A stretch of 64,000 nucleotides of DNA. Source: Candidatus Sumerlaeaceae bacterium. Lineage in GTDB: Bacteria; Sumerlaeota; Sumerlaeia; Sumerlaeales; Sumerlaeaceae. The stretch covers positions 1 to 64,000 of the forward strand of contig JAIBAT010000104.1 in the NCBI GenBank assembly GCA_019695055.1. The letters are read 5' to 3'. The notes under the pieces were generated by a model, which saw only the letters and a list, made by a program, of their open reading frames with translations, was not told the DNA's origin and ran no database searches. Every line of letters starts with the position of its first letter. Within the stretch, counting starts at the first letter, position 1. Shown here in pieces: positions 27,561 to 36,688 of the stretch. The position numbers and the translations under genes are program-made.

Positions 27561-27902
27561 GCTTTCCAGCCCTCTGGCGGAGTGACCCACTCGAGAGGAG
27601 GGAAGGCAGCCCAGTGAAGGGCCGCGCGAATCGCAGTGACCACAGCGGCAAGCCGCAGGGGCCACATCGAACGTCTTGGCAGGGGCATTTTATGTTGACC
27701 AGGTGTTGGCCCGGAAAACGACCTGCTGTCTCGGACAACTCGAATCTTTGCAATCCGTGGGCAGGGTTAGCTGCTCACAGTGGGGGGTATAACGGCGGGG
27801 GAGGCCCTTATTCACCGGGGGCGGGCAATTGGGGTTCTTGAAAAAATGGGCGTTTTTCAGAACTTGCAAAAGAGGGGGGCGGTGTGCGATGTAACGTTTC
27901 CA

Positions 27903-28085
27903 TAAGCCTCTGCCAAGTTGGTACGGTTTGTAGCGTTCTTGAGCCAATATTTAAAACTTATGGGAGCTCAAATACTCTCCGTAGAGCATACGCCCCCTCG
28001 GGGGATTTGCGAAGCGGAAATGCGGGCACCCACTTGAACCTCAGGTTCAAACAGCTCCTACCGTACGGCCGCGTGGAGGCTTGCT
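27903..28085 (+). ncRNA. ssrS: 6S RNA
   Basis: Regulatory RNA that mimics an open promoter and binds RNA polymerase. About 183 nt (E. coli 184). The ends pair: AAGCCTC (27904-27910) with GAGGCTT (28076-28082), and GTACGG (27921-27926) with CCGTAC (28061-28066). The 5' arm of the central bubble has GAGCCAATATTT (E. coli GAGCCGAUAUUU). The 3' part has GAGCATACGC (E. coli GAGCAUGCUC) and TTGAACC-TCA-GGTTCAA followed by CAGC (E. coli UUGAACC-AAG-GGUUCAA, later CAGC). A T6 run at 28085-28090 follows the closing stem and may terminate it. It sits directly before dnaX. The match is by eye, without a covariance model. Confidence 0.85.
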
Positions 28086-28180
28086 TTTTTAAACCCCATT
28101 CCCGCGGGCGCGATTTCTGCCGCCCGGGGAATATTGTCTTTGACCGGTTTCCCATCCCGTAATACGGCCTCATTCTACTT

Positions 28181-30325
28181 ATGGCGAAAAAAAACAAACA
28201 GGAAGATTTGCTGGGCGCTGACGAGCCTGAGGTCGCGGGCGTCGGTGGGGATTTGCTGGGGACGGCCGAGGAACCGGATGCGGATTCCGCGACGGCGGAT
28301 ATGTTTGGAGACGCGCTGGCCGCTGCGGCGTCAGTGCCGGTGGTCCAGCATGAGAATTACGTGGTGCTGGCGCGAAAGTACCGACCGCAGACCTTTGCAC
28401 AGATTGTGGGGCAGGACAATGTCCAATCGGCCCTGCGCGGGGCCATCGAGACGGGGCAGATCGGTCATGCGTTTCTGTTCAGCGGCCCGCGCGGGACTGG
28501 CAAGACATCCACGGCGCGCATCCTGGCCAAGGCGCTGAATTGCATGAACGGGGGGCCGCGACCGGACCCCTGCGGCAAATGCGATTCGTGCCGGGGTATC
28601 GCGGCGGGGAATAGCCTCGACGTGATTGAAATTGATGCCGCGTCCAATACGGGCGTGGACAATATCCGCGACCTGCGCAGCGGCGTGGTGCTGGCGCCGT
28701 TCTCGCGGTTCAAAGTTTATATTGTGGACGAGGTCCACATGCTGTCGACGGCGGCCTTCAACGCGCTGCTGAAGACGCTGGAGGAGCCGCCCTCCAAGGT
28801 TGTGTTCATCCTTGCGACGACGGATTTGCAGAAGGTTCCGGAGACCATCGTGTCGCGGTGTCAATGTTTTGCCTTTCGGCGGTTTGCCGTGGCGGAGATC
28901 GCGGGGCAGCTTGGCAAGATTCTCGATATTGAGCTGCCGAAACGGAACCTGACAGTCACGAGTGAGGACCGCGCGCAGATTCTCGACCTAATCGCGCGCA
29001 ATGCCGAGGGCGGCATGCGCGATGCCCAGGTGGCGCTGGATCAGGTGCTGGTGCTGAGCCACGGCAAGATTGATTTGGAATCCGTGCGGCGGTTTCTTGG
29101 CGTGGTGGAAGCCGATGTGCTGGATCGGATTGTGGATTCGCTGCAGGAGAGGCATACCGAGGATTTGCTGCTGACCGTGGAGAAGCTGGTTGAAGGCGGG
29201 CAGGATCTCGAGCGGTTCACGAAGACGCTTGTGGAATACCTGCGGGACCTGCTGATTGCGCGAACAGCACCGGAGCGGCGGGAATTGCTCAATGTTTCTC
29301 CGGATCGCCATGCGAAAATCATCGAGCGGGCGGGCAAGGTTTCCGCCGCATTCCTGCTCAATGCCTCGTCAACGTTCCTGGGCCTGCTGGAGGAGATGAA
29401 GACGTCCAGCCAGACGCGCTTCCTGCTGGAGCTTGCCCTCATTCGCCTGAGCACCGTGGATGCGGTGGAGGACATTGACCGGATACTGTCGCGCATGCAG
29501 GACTTGGAAAAAGCGCTGGCTGGCGGAGCAGTGGTGCCCGCGGCGGCGACAAAAGCCACACCAACCCAGGCGAGGATGGTTGCGACGCCCGAACCAGAGA
29601 AGGCGCCAGTACCGGTTGCCGCGCCCGGAGTGGTTCAAGAACGAAAGCCAAATGTTGGGGCGGTACCGATCCCAGCAAATGCGGATGCGGCATCCGTGGT
29701 TGCGGAGCCGCGAGTGGTGGAAGCAGCTCCTGTTCATTCTGGATCGCCGATGTCTGCCGATGAGTTCATGGCCCAGTTGCGCGAGCGCACGGTTCAGCAC
29801 AACCATTACCTTCACATCACACTGCTGGAGGCGCGAATCATTTCCTTCGATGGGTCCCATGCGGTTCTTGGTGTGAATCCATCGGATCGTTTTACTTTTG
29901 ACCACCTGAATCGTCCGGCAAATCAAGAGACCCTTCGCACGGTCGCGCGTGATATTGCGGGCCGTGATGTGACCATTCGCATGCAGTTCCTGAATGTTGA
30001 GGTCCCGGCATCGGAGCCCCGGGTAGTGGCTGCTGCGGTGGCAGCTGCTCCGCCCGTGGCCGCTCCGCCGCCCGTGGTGAGCCAACCTGCTTTGGTTTCG
30101 CCTGTTACACCGGTGCCCTTGGAGGAGCAAAGCTTTGATGTCGTGGAGGACGAGGAGGTTTACTACTCGCCCGAGCTGCGCAAGGAAATGGAGAAACCGG
30201 TCAGCGGTAAGGCCATGGCGCAGTTGCTCGAGAAGAATGAGGAACTGCGGGAAATTGTGGACGTGTTGAAGAAGGTTTTTAAGGTCGAAGATTCACAGTT
30301 CAGTTATCGTTATCGGATGAGTTGA
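28181..30325 (+). CDS. dnaX: DNA polymerase III subunits gamma/tau
   Basis: Clamp-loader ATPase of the replisome, 714 aa. AAA+ core: KYRPQTFAQIVGQ, Walker A SGPRGTGKTSTA, zinc module (C-x8-C-x2-C-x2-C beginning at CMNGG), Walker B VYIVDEVHML and sensor ATTDLQKVP. Domain III follows, then a Pro/Val/Ala-rich linker and a tau-like C-terminus. It has an extra acidic N-terminus of about 60 residues with three D-[LM]-[LF]-G motifs. No A-AAA-AAG slippery site is evident, so tau alone is likely. No clear ribosome site precedes the ATG. ybaB follows by 10 bases. Confidence 0.97.
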   Translation: MAKKNKQEDLLGADEPEVAGVGGDLLGTAEEPDADSATADMFGDALAAAASVPVVQHENYVVLARKYRPQTFAQIVGQDNVQSALRGAIETGQIGHAFLFSGPRGTGKTSTARILAKALNCMNGGPRPDPCGKCDSCRGIAAGNSLDVIEIDAASNTGVDNIRDLRSGVVLAPFSRFKVYIVDEVHMLSTAAFNALLKTLEEPPSKVVFILATTDLQKVPETIVSRCQCFAFRRFAVAEIAGQLGKILDIELPKRNLTVTSEDRAQILDLIARNAEGGMRDAQVALDQVLVLSHGKIDLESVRRFLGVVEADVLDRIVDSLQERHTEDLLLTVEKLVEGGQDLERFTKTLVEYLRDLLIARTAPERRELLNVSPDRHAKIIERAGKVSAAFLLNASSTFLGLLEEMKTSSQTRFLLELALIRLSTVDAVEDIDRILSRMQDLEKALAGGAVVPAAATKATPTQARMVATPEPEKAPVPVAAPGVVQERKPNVGAVPIPANADAASVVAEPRVVEAAPVHSGSPMSADEFMAQLRERTVQHNHYLHITLLEARIISFDGSHAVLGVNPSDRFTFDHLNRPANQETLRTVARDIAGRDVTIRMQFLNVEVPASEPRVVAAAVAAAPPVAAPPPVVSQPALVSPVTPVPLEEQSFDVVEDEEVYYSPELRKEMEKPVSGKAMAQLLEKNEELREIVDVLKKVFKVEDSQFSYRYRMS

Positions 30326-30335
30326 GGAGAATCAG

Positions 30336-30647
30336 ATGTTTGACGTTAAGCAGATCCAGAAGATGCAAAAGGAACTCCAGGACCGGATGGGGAAGGTTCA
30401 GGAGGAACTGAAGACCAAGACAATCGAGGCCTCGGCTGGCGGTGGGATGGTGACCGCCGTGGCGAATGGAAACCAGGAATTGGTCGGGATCAAAATCAAG
30501 CCTGACGCCGTGGATCTGTCAGACTTGGAAATGCTTGAGGACCTGGTTGTTGCCGCTGTGAATCTTGCACTGGAAAAGGCCAAGGGCCTGAACCAGGAAG
30601 AGTACTCGAAGATTACCGGCGGCTTGAAGATTCCCGGGCTGTTTTAG
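30336..30647 (+). CDS. ybaB: Nucleoid-associated protein, YbaB/EbfC family
   Basis: 103 aa DNA-binding dimer. Family pattern: MFDVKQIQKMQKELQDRMGKVQEEL, then the beta segment ASAGGGMVTAVANGNQELVGIKI and a C-terminal helix, ending GGLKIPGLF. It sits 10 bases after dnaX, its classic neighbour; recR is missing from the usual trio. Confidence 0.96.
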   Translation: MFDVKQIQKMQKELQDRMGKVQEELKTKTIEASAGGGMVTAVANGNQELVGIKIKPDAVDLSDLEMLEDLVVAAVNLALEKAKGLNQEEYSKITGGLKIPGLF

Positions 30648-31549
30648 CCCGCGAATCGCTTCATGACGGTCATCGCCTGAGCCAGATAACCACCCCCGAA
30701 GAGGAGCGCGTGGTTCAGCAGGTGATAGACGTTGTAAATCTCAAATCTGTCCCCATACCCGTCCTGCAGTGGATGCACCTCGCGGTAGGCCGCGCAGAAT
30801 CTGGGTGAGAATCCACCGAAGAGTTGTGTCATGGCCAGGTCGGCCTCGCGATGGCCGTAATAGCAGGCCGGGTCGATCAGTGCAGGCAGGCCGTCGTCGG
30901 TTGCAAGGACGTTTCCACCCCAGAGATCCCCGTGTAGCAGGGATGGGGCCTCGGCGGTCGCCTGAAGGAGAGGCGTAACCCGTTCGGCGAATCGGGCGGC
31001 TGTCCTTCTATCGGTGGAGTCCATGGCGCGGGCGTTCGTAAGCAGGTTCAGCATGTGATTGAGCCGATGCTCACAAAAGAATTCCGGCCAGGATTTGGAT
31101 GATGGATTGGGTTGCGGCGTCGGGCCGATGAAGTTGTCGTCTGAGAAACCAAATGTCTGGGAGGTGGCTGAGTGGAGCTTGGCCAGCCCTTGGGCAAGCT
31201 GGTCGTCGAATTCGCCGGAACGGGGCGTGACCTTGCCGGTGTTCGCGGCTTCCATCAGGATGAGAGGGGGGCAAAGGTCCGTGGCGTCGGCTACGCCGTA
31301 GACTTCGGGGATTCGCAGCGACGTGGCCGGGCGCATGGCCTTCAGGCCGGCTGCTTCACAATGGAACATGCGTGCGGGGGAGTTCCAGTTCCATTTCAGG
31401 AAAGCGAATCGGTCGCTGGAGAAGCGGAGAAGGGTGCCGTTGCTTATGCAGCCGCCCCCGACAGGAAATGCCTGCACAACCGATTCGTGCTGTCCCCGGT
31501 GTGCGGCCATGACGTTCTCGGCCGCACGCCGAAGGGGATCGGGGATCAC
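30644..31549 (-). CDS. Fructosamine kinase family protein
   Basis: Kinase-fold enzyme that phosphorylates fructosamine or ribulosamine adducts on proteins, a deglycation repair. 301 aa. Catalytic motif LLHGDLWGGNVLATDDG, metal motif ALIDPACYYGHREADLAM, and the FLKWN nucleotide loop. It overlaps the end of ybaB by 4 bases (convergent) and its start overlaps the phosphatase stop by 4 bp, so it is co-translated with it. Confidence 0.92.
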   Translation of the reverse strand: MIPDPLRRAAENVMAAHRGQHESVVQAFPVGGGCISNGTLLRFSSDRFAFLKWNWNSPARMFHCEAAGLKAMRPATSLRIPEVYGVADATDLCPPLILMEAANTGKVTPRSGEFDDQLAQGLAKLHSATSQTFGFSDDNFIGPTPQPNPSSKSWPEFFCEHRLNHMLNLLTNARAMDSTDRRTAARFAERVTPLLQATAEAPSLLHGDLWGGNVLATDDGLPALIDPACYYGHREADLAMTQLFGGFSPRFCAAYREVHPLQDGYGDRFEIYNVYHLLNHALLFGGGYLAQAMTVMKRFAG

Positions 31550-32046
31550 GGAAGACGGTGTTGCCCGGCAATTTGATCGAGCAGTGCGTCGCAGGCCTGT
31601 TCCACCAGGTCGAGGACCAGTTCGAAGCCCTCCGGGCCTCCATAGTATGGGTCCGGCACAAAATCGTGGCTTGGGTTTTCCATATGCCGCATAAGCAGGG
31701 AAACGCGCGCCCGAGCCTCATTTGGCTGGATGCGTTTGATGTCGTGGAAATTGTCGTCGTCCATGGCGACGATGTAGTCAAATTCCACGAAGTCGCGCTT
31801 ATGGATTTGGCGGGCGAAGTGCTCGAATCTGTAACCGCGTTTGGTGCCAGCGGCACGGATTCTTGGGTCGGATCGATCGCCGGAATGGTAACCAATGGTG
31901 CCCGCGCTGTCACAGATAATCCTGTCTGACAGTCCGCGTTGTGCGATGAGATGTTCCATGACTGCCTGCGCAGCAGGGGAGCGACAGATGTTTCCCATGC
32001 AGACGAACAGGACCTTCACGGTCTGGGTTGGGGCGGCTTCGCTCAT
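31546..32046 (-). CDS. Low-molecular-weight protein tyrosine phosphatase
   Basis: Cys-dependent phosphatase, 166 aa from the ATG at 32046; the frame is open further upstream but overlaps the beta-mannosidase. P-loop CMGNICRSP (C-x5-R) and the acid loop DPYYGG. Co-translated with the genes on both sides through ATGA overlaps. Such enzymes often act with bacterial tyrosine kinases in polysaccharide export or in arsenate resistance; the context favours the former only weakly. Confidence 0.93.
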   Translation of the reverse strand: MSEAAPTQTVKVLFVCMGNICRSPAAQAVMEHLIAQRGLSDRIICDSAGTIGYHSGDRSDPRIRAAGTKRGYRFEHFARQIHKRDFVEFDYIVAMDDDNFHDIKRIQPNEARARVSLLMRHMENPSHDFVPDPYYGGPEGFELVLDLVEQACDALLDQIAGQHRLP

Positions 32047-34601
32047 GGCATCCAGGAGGGGCGGGCCTGACCGAAGACTGTCAGGGAGTCGGGCCACTTG
32101 AAGAACTTGGGTTCCACGAGGAGGACGTCCGCCGTCAACGGGTCGCAAGGCTCCGCGGATGGCGTTCGGACTTCGTGATACGGCAGCCCGCTGCGTGTTG
32201 CAGCCGAAGCGATATCCCGGGAGATGTCGTCCGAGAGAGATTTTAGTTTGTCGTGGGATGCACCATCCAGAATTAACCGCGCGGAGAGGCACTGGGTGGT
32301 GATGTCCTCGATTCCCCAGTCGGATAGGGGCATGAGGATGGTAGGGGACACGCCGTTGGCCGGTGCCGAAAGGGGGAAGTTCTGCGTTCCGAGAAGGTCA
32401 TCGCCAGACAGCGCCAGTCGCACCTCCAGCTGACCATGGATTTCATGGGGTGTGTCATTGATGAGGGTAAAACCAATCTCACGGGTTGGACGGTCAGCAT
32501 GTGTTCCGGCAGCAGTTGCGCGCCAGTCCGATGCGGGGTCAAAGGTGCCCACGGTCCGCCCGTTTTCCACGAGGTGCCCGGAGAGGAGCACCGGGGCAAA
32601 AAAGCGTGAGGCAAACTCGTAGGCCAGTTTCGGCCGGCGATAGAAGTCAATGAGGGACCAGCTTGCGGCAGGATACGCGTCGTTAAGTTGCCATATCAGC
32701 GCCCCTGCGGTGCGGAACTTGCGCCGGCGCCAGTGCTCCACGGCGCGGCGAAGGATCTCGGCCTGGATGCGCTGGGTGCAGTCGATCCAATCGGGCAGGG
32801 ATTGGGGCAGAGGATACATGGCCGCCGCGTAACGGATGAGGCGCTCGTTCCCGGAAACCATGCGCTGGTGGTGAAGCAGTGCTGGCGAATCCAGTGAGTC
32901 GGCGCCGGGGGCAAAGGTTTGGATGGTTTCCATGGAGGGGAGGGACTGGAACCCGAATTCGCTGATAAAACGGCCCGTGTCCACCAGGTAGGCGTCGGGG
33001 GACTGCCAACCGGACCAGCAATCCCAATTGTGGCGGTCGCCGGATGCCATGTCATTGTAGTCGTTGCGGTCGCGCCCGAAGGGGCTCGACTGCTGGTAGG
33101 GTCGGGAGGGATCGAGTTCCTCGGCGAGGTCCTTCAGGACTGAGGACCACAGGGTTTCTCCGATGATCTTCTTTTCCTCGCCTCGGCGCAATTCCCCACG
33201 CTGGTGGAGCCACTCGTTCTCGTTGTTGCCGCACCAAACAAGCACGGAGGGGTGGTTTCTCAGGCGGCGGATCTGGTACTCGGCTTCGAGTTCCACTTCC
33301 TCCACAAACTCGCGGTAAGTGGGGTAGGCTGCGCAGGCAAACATGAAGTCCTGCCACACGAGGATTCCCAGATCGTCGCAAAGATCGTAGAAGATATCCT
33401 TCTCGTAAAGGCCGCCTCCCCAAACGCGAAGGCAATTCATGCCGGCCCTTGCGGCGGCACCGACCAAATGCAGGTAATCCTCATCCTGAATCATGCCCGG
33501 CAGCATTGAGGCCGGAACCCAGTTGGCTCCCCGGCAAAATACTGGTACACTATTGATCAGCGGAACAAACGACTCGCCTTCGGCATCCTTTTGGCGACGA
33601 ATCTCGGTTTTTCGGAGAGCCGTATTTGTATTGGAAGTAGCCGAAACCGGCTTTCCGGTACGATCCTCGCCGGAAAGGCTGAACTTGAGTGTGTATCCGG
33701 ATCGTCGTCCGAGACCGAGGGGCCACCAGAGGCGCGCGTTGCGGATGCGGAAACTCATGCGATGTGTGGCTGTACCCACGCCCAGCGATACGGGGGCGGT
33801 GGCGCGGGCCACGGGCTCGGCGCCGCCAGGTTCCCAGATTTCCCCCACGAGGATGGCTTTGCATTTCCTGCGTGTGGAAGTGTCAATTTGGATGACGACA
33901 GCGGCCCATTCGGTCGTTTCAGCGCCTGGGGCCACGGGAGCCATGTCCCGCACGTAGGCAAAGGCGGACTCCAATTCCACAATCCTGCGGTGTTCCAGGC
34001 GAGGAGAGGAAAGCAGGGAGGCGCTGCTGAGGCGGTTGGCCCAATCCCAACCGGTGAGGCATTGGGTCCTGCGGGCAAAGACTCGGGGGGTGTCGAATCC
34101 GCTGGGAAGCTGTCCGTGCGCACGCTCCAAGGCGGAGTTTACGAGCTTGGCGGAACGAATGTAGATAATCAGTTCGTTGGGACCGGGGATAAGGCATTGG
34201 TCAACGAGAAAGCTGCGTTCGCGGAATTGATTCTCGGTGCTGCCAAGTTTTGACCGGTTGAGATAGACTTCCGCCCAACAGTCCAGATTGTTCAAAACAA
34301 GGGAGATACCAACGTCTTCTTCGAGAAAATTTTCAGGAACCTCAAATTGCGCGCGAAACACCCAATCTGCGTTTTCCACCCAAGCGACTGCTGCGTCGTT
34401 AAAGGCAATCATGGGGTCGGGAATTGTGCCGGTGACGTGCAGGAGTGAGAGGATGTCGGAGGGGGCTGCAATCTCGGTCCATTCCCATGCAGTGGCGTCC
34501 TCCACGGGAATCGCTTCGCCGATGGCGCGGTGGGGTTGCTGGCTGATGGCCCACGAAGCGCCCTGCTGGTCAAGAGTCAGTGCAGGGCTCATGGTTGACA
34601 A
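32043..34601 (-). CDS. Beta-mannosidase-like GH2 glycosidase
   Basis: 852 aa, no signal peptide. N-terminal sugar-binding beta domain (about 20-180, including NNLDCWAEVYLN), immunoglobulin-like domain, then a TIM barrel. Catalytic acid/base Glu in VWCGNNENEW and nucleophile Glu in SEFGFQS; GANWVPASMLPG and LRVWGGGLYE are typical of the beta-mannosidase branch. The C-terminus is beta-sandwich. Likely cytosolic cleavage of mannose-containing oligosaccharides. It shares a transcript with the phosphatase and kinase genes. Confidence 0.92.
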   Translation of the reverse strand: MSTMSPALTLDQQGASWAISQQPHRAIGEAIPVEDATAWEWTEIAAPSDILSLLHVTGTIPDPMIAFNDAAVAWVENADWVFRAQFEVPENFLEEDVGISLVLNNLDCWAEVYLNRSKLGSTENQFRERSFLVDQCLIPGPNELIIYIRSAKLVNSALERAHGQLPSGFDTPRVFARRTQCLTGWDWANRLSSASLLSSPRLEHRRIVELESAFAYVRDMAPVAPGAETTEWAAVVIQIDTSTRRKCKAILVGEIWEPGGAEPVARATAPVSLGVGTATHRMSFRIRNARLWWPLGLGRRSGYTLKFSLSGEDRTGKPVSATSNTNTALRKTEIRRQKDAEGESFVPLINSVPVFCRGANWVPASMLPGMIQDEDYLHLVGAAARAGMNCLRVWGGGLYEKDIFYDLCDDLGILVWQDFMFACAAYPTYREFVEEVELEAEYQIRRLRNHPSVLVWCGNNENEWLHQRGELRRGEEKKIIGETLWSSVLKDLAEELDPSRPYQQSSPFGRDRNDYNDMASGDRHNWDCWSGWQSPDAYLVDTGRFISEFGFQSLPSMETIQTFAPGADSLDSPALLHHQRMVSGNERLIRYAAAMYPLPQSLPDWIDCTQRIQAEILRRAVEHWRRRKFRTAGALIWQLNDAYPAASWSLIDFYRRPKLAYEFASRFFAPVLLSGHLVENGRTVGTFDPASDWRATAAGTHADRPTREIGFTLINDTPHEIHGQLEVRLALSGDDLLGTQNFPLSAPANGVSPTILMPLSDWGIEDITTQCLSARLILDGASHDKLKSLSDDISRDIASAATRSGLPYHEVRTPSAEPCDPLTADVLLVEPKFFKWPDSLTVFGQARPSWMP

Positions 34602-34693
34602 TCCAGAATCAGGTTTCTCATCATCATGAAGGGGAACACACCGCCTTTAGTGTTGGTTTGTCAATAGCGATGTAAGTTCAATAAAGTGAACGG

Positions 34694-36688
34694 CTAAGCA
34701 GGTCCGGTTCGTAACCCTTCGACAGCCATCCAATGCTTCATAAGAGCATTGCAAGCTGCCTCCGCGGTAACGCACAACATCGTGTAATTGGCCGGGAGAC
34801 TGGCATGTTCAGCAGCGGTGAGGCCATTTGTTGGGCTAATGATGTGACCGTGCAATTCCTGATCGAAAAACGCGCCCCATCGGAGCGGGTTGCTGGGCCC
34901 ATAGATAGTGAAAGTCGGGGTCCCAATCGACATGGCAATGTGTTTAGGTCCTGAACAGGGGCCAATCGCCAACGCTGCACTTCCAAGCAAGCTTACCAAC
35001 TGATTTATATCGGTTTGGCCGCAGAGATTAAAGCAAAGTTTCAGGCTGGCTTTTGTGAGCAGGCCTTCCAACTCCTTGGTGGTTTCGCGCGAGGTTCCGA
35101 CAAGCGCCACTGCCAATCCCAAGTCCTGTTCGCAAGTCTGCGCAATGCGAATCCACCGGTCTAATGGCCAGGTCTTCATAGGTAGTTCCGATTCCATGTG
35201 GATGGTTGCAAAGCGCTGCCCAAAGAGGGAAGGAAATCGAGTCTTCAGGTTCGCCTGAATCCCAGGATCAGGATTCAGCGATGTGGCCTCAATTTGTTTG
35301 TTGGAGGGCCAGGGGACGATCAGTTCGGCGAGGTTGAGAATCTCGTGCCGGTCGTAATGCTTGGGGATCACCCTGGCGGCGAGGGAGTAGTCGCGGGGGC
35401 GGAGAAACCCGACGTCCCCGTCGAAGGTGATGGCTTTCCGGCATAGCATCCCACGCCACAGGTCCGGTGTGCCGGAATGATAATACGGCACGAAGACCAC
35501 CTCAGCATCGTTGGCAGACACCTCCACTTCCCGACCTCCAACCAAGGTACTGATATTCGGCGGCAAACCCTGAAGCAACTCGGGGAACTGCGTCCAGACC
35601 TGGATTTTGGCTTGGGGAAATGTGTGGGCGAGTTGGTGAAGGGGAGGGCGCAGAAGAACCGTATCGCCGACGAAAGTCGGTGCGGCAATGAGCAGGTGTT
35701 CGGGACTTGAGGGGATTGCAAGAGGGGACCGCAATGCATGTCGGACACGGTGAAGAATGCGACCGGCCTTCTCCCGGGTCACTTGAGTGAGGCCTGCCAT
35801 TGCAGCGACAACTCCTGTGGGCTGACCAGCGGCTTCGGCATAGGCGCGCTGGCGCTGCGACCATACATGTGCCTCGACAATTCCAGCGGGGAAACGGGCC
35901 AACTTCAAAGGTGAAAGAATCTGCCGAAAGAGAACTGCCCAGCTTTCCCGGGCGGCTTCCTTGGGGGAAATGGCACGATGGCCCCTTGTCCAGGCGGCGG
36001 CGCCGTCCGCCCGTGCCCGATTCCGTATGTACTCAAGCTGAAATCGGTCCGCCGGAATTCTGTGCATGACGGGATTACTGGTAAGCAATCGGGTCCGAAT
36101 TCCCGCAATGCGCGCCCTTAGCCACCAATCAGCGTCCTCGCGCCCGCCGAGGTAAATCTGCTTCGAGGAAAACCCGACCTTGGTTTCCGAGAAGGGAATG
36201 GTGTCAAAGATCTCCCGGCGAACAGCGAGATTGGCGGTCGCGGGATAGTAATCGGGAAGTCCCGCGAGAACGCCTGGTGTTGAAAGGCCCACAGTCCAGG
36301 ATAGCTCCGGGGTCCACCACCAAGGGTATTCATATTGTTCACCAGGAAGAACAGGCCCGCCAAGCGCATCGGCCTCCTTCATGCCACTGCGAATATTGGC
36401 AAGCCAATCCGCCGGGGGGAGGCAGTCGTCGTCAATGAAGGCAACGATTTCTCCGTCGCAGGCGCGAATCGCTATGTTGCGGGCAGTCGCAAAGTCCGTA
36501 TCGCTGTCGATTTCGATGGCCTTGATGGGTGGCGGCTGGGATTTGAGCCACTGCCTTGTTCCATCACTTGATCCAGTATCGGCGATTACAATTTCGTCGC
36601 CGAGTTTGAGTTGGGGTTTCAGCGCCGTGATGCAATCTTTTAGCAGGGCCAATCGGTTGCAGGTCAGTATGGCAATGCTGGCGTTCAC
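34694..36688 (-). CDS. Two-domain glycosyltransferase: GT2 fused to GT9 (heptosyltransferase-like)
   Basis: 664 aa. N-terminal GT2 domain (about 1-250): ASIAILTCNRLALLKDCI, VIADTGSSDGTRQWL, and the DDD-type metal site in AFIDDDCLPPADW. C-terminal GT9 domain (about 330-655): LLIAAPTFVGDTVLLRPPL at its start, then FATIHMESELPMKTWP and GPCSGPKHIAMSIGTPTFTIYGPSNPLRW, the GT9 acceptor and ADP-sugar signature. Both halves look intact, so one protein may add two sugars in sequence. It overlaps the next GT2 gene by 4 bp. Confidence 0.9.
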   Translation of the reverse strand: MNASIAILTCNRLALLKDCITALKPQLKLGDEIVIADTGSSDGTRQWLKSQPPPIKAIEIDSDTDFATARNIAIRACDGEIVAFIDDDCLPPADWLANIRSGMKEADALGGPVLPGEQYEYPWWWTPELSWTVGLSTPGVLAGLPDYYPATANLAVRREIFDTIPFSETKVGFSSKQIYLGGREDADWWLRARIAGIRTRLLTSNPVMHRIPADRFQLEYIRNRARADGAAAWTRGHRAISPKEAARESWAVLFRQILSPLKLARFPAGIVEAHVWSQRQRAYAEAAGQPTGVVAAMAGLTQVTREKAGRILHRVRHALRSPLAIPSSPEHLLIAAPTFVGDTVLLRPPLHQLAHTFPQAKIQVWTQFPELLQGLPPNISTLVGGREVEVSANDAEVVFVPYYHSGTPDLWRGMLCRKAITFDGDVGFLRPRDYSLAARVIPKHYDRHEILNLAELIVPWPSNKQIEATSLNPDPGIQANLKTRFPSLFGQRFATIHMESELPMKTWPLDRWIRIAQTCEQDLGLAVALVGTSRETTKELEGLLTKASLKLCFNLCGQTDINQLVSLLGSAALAIGPCSGPKHIAMSIGTPTFTIYGPSNPLRWGAFFDQELHGHIISPTNGLTAAEHASLPANYTMLCVTAEAACNALMKHWMAVEGLRTGPA

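Noticed and set aside
27955..28090. SRP RNA (ffs), often found upstream of dnaX
   Set aside because: The conserved GGAAG...AGCAG core is absent; the sequence matches 6S RNA instead.
29500..29530. Programmed frameshift in dnaX
   Set aside because: GGAAAAAGC is not a standard A-AAA-AAG slippery site and no stem-loop or stop follows closely.
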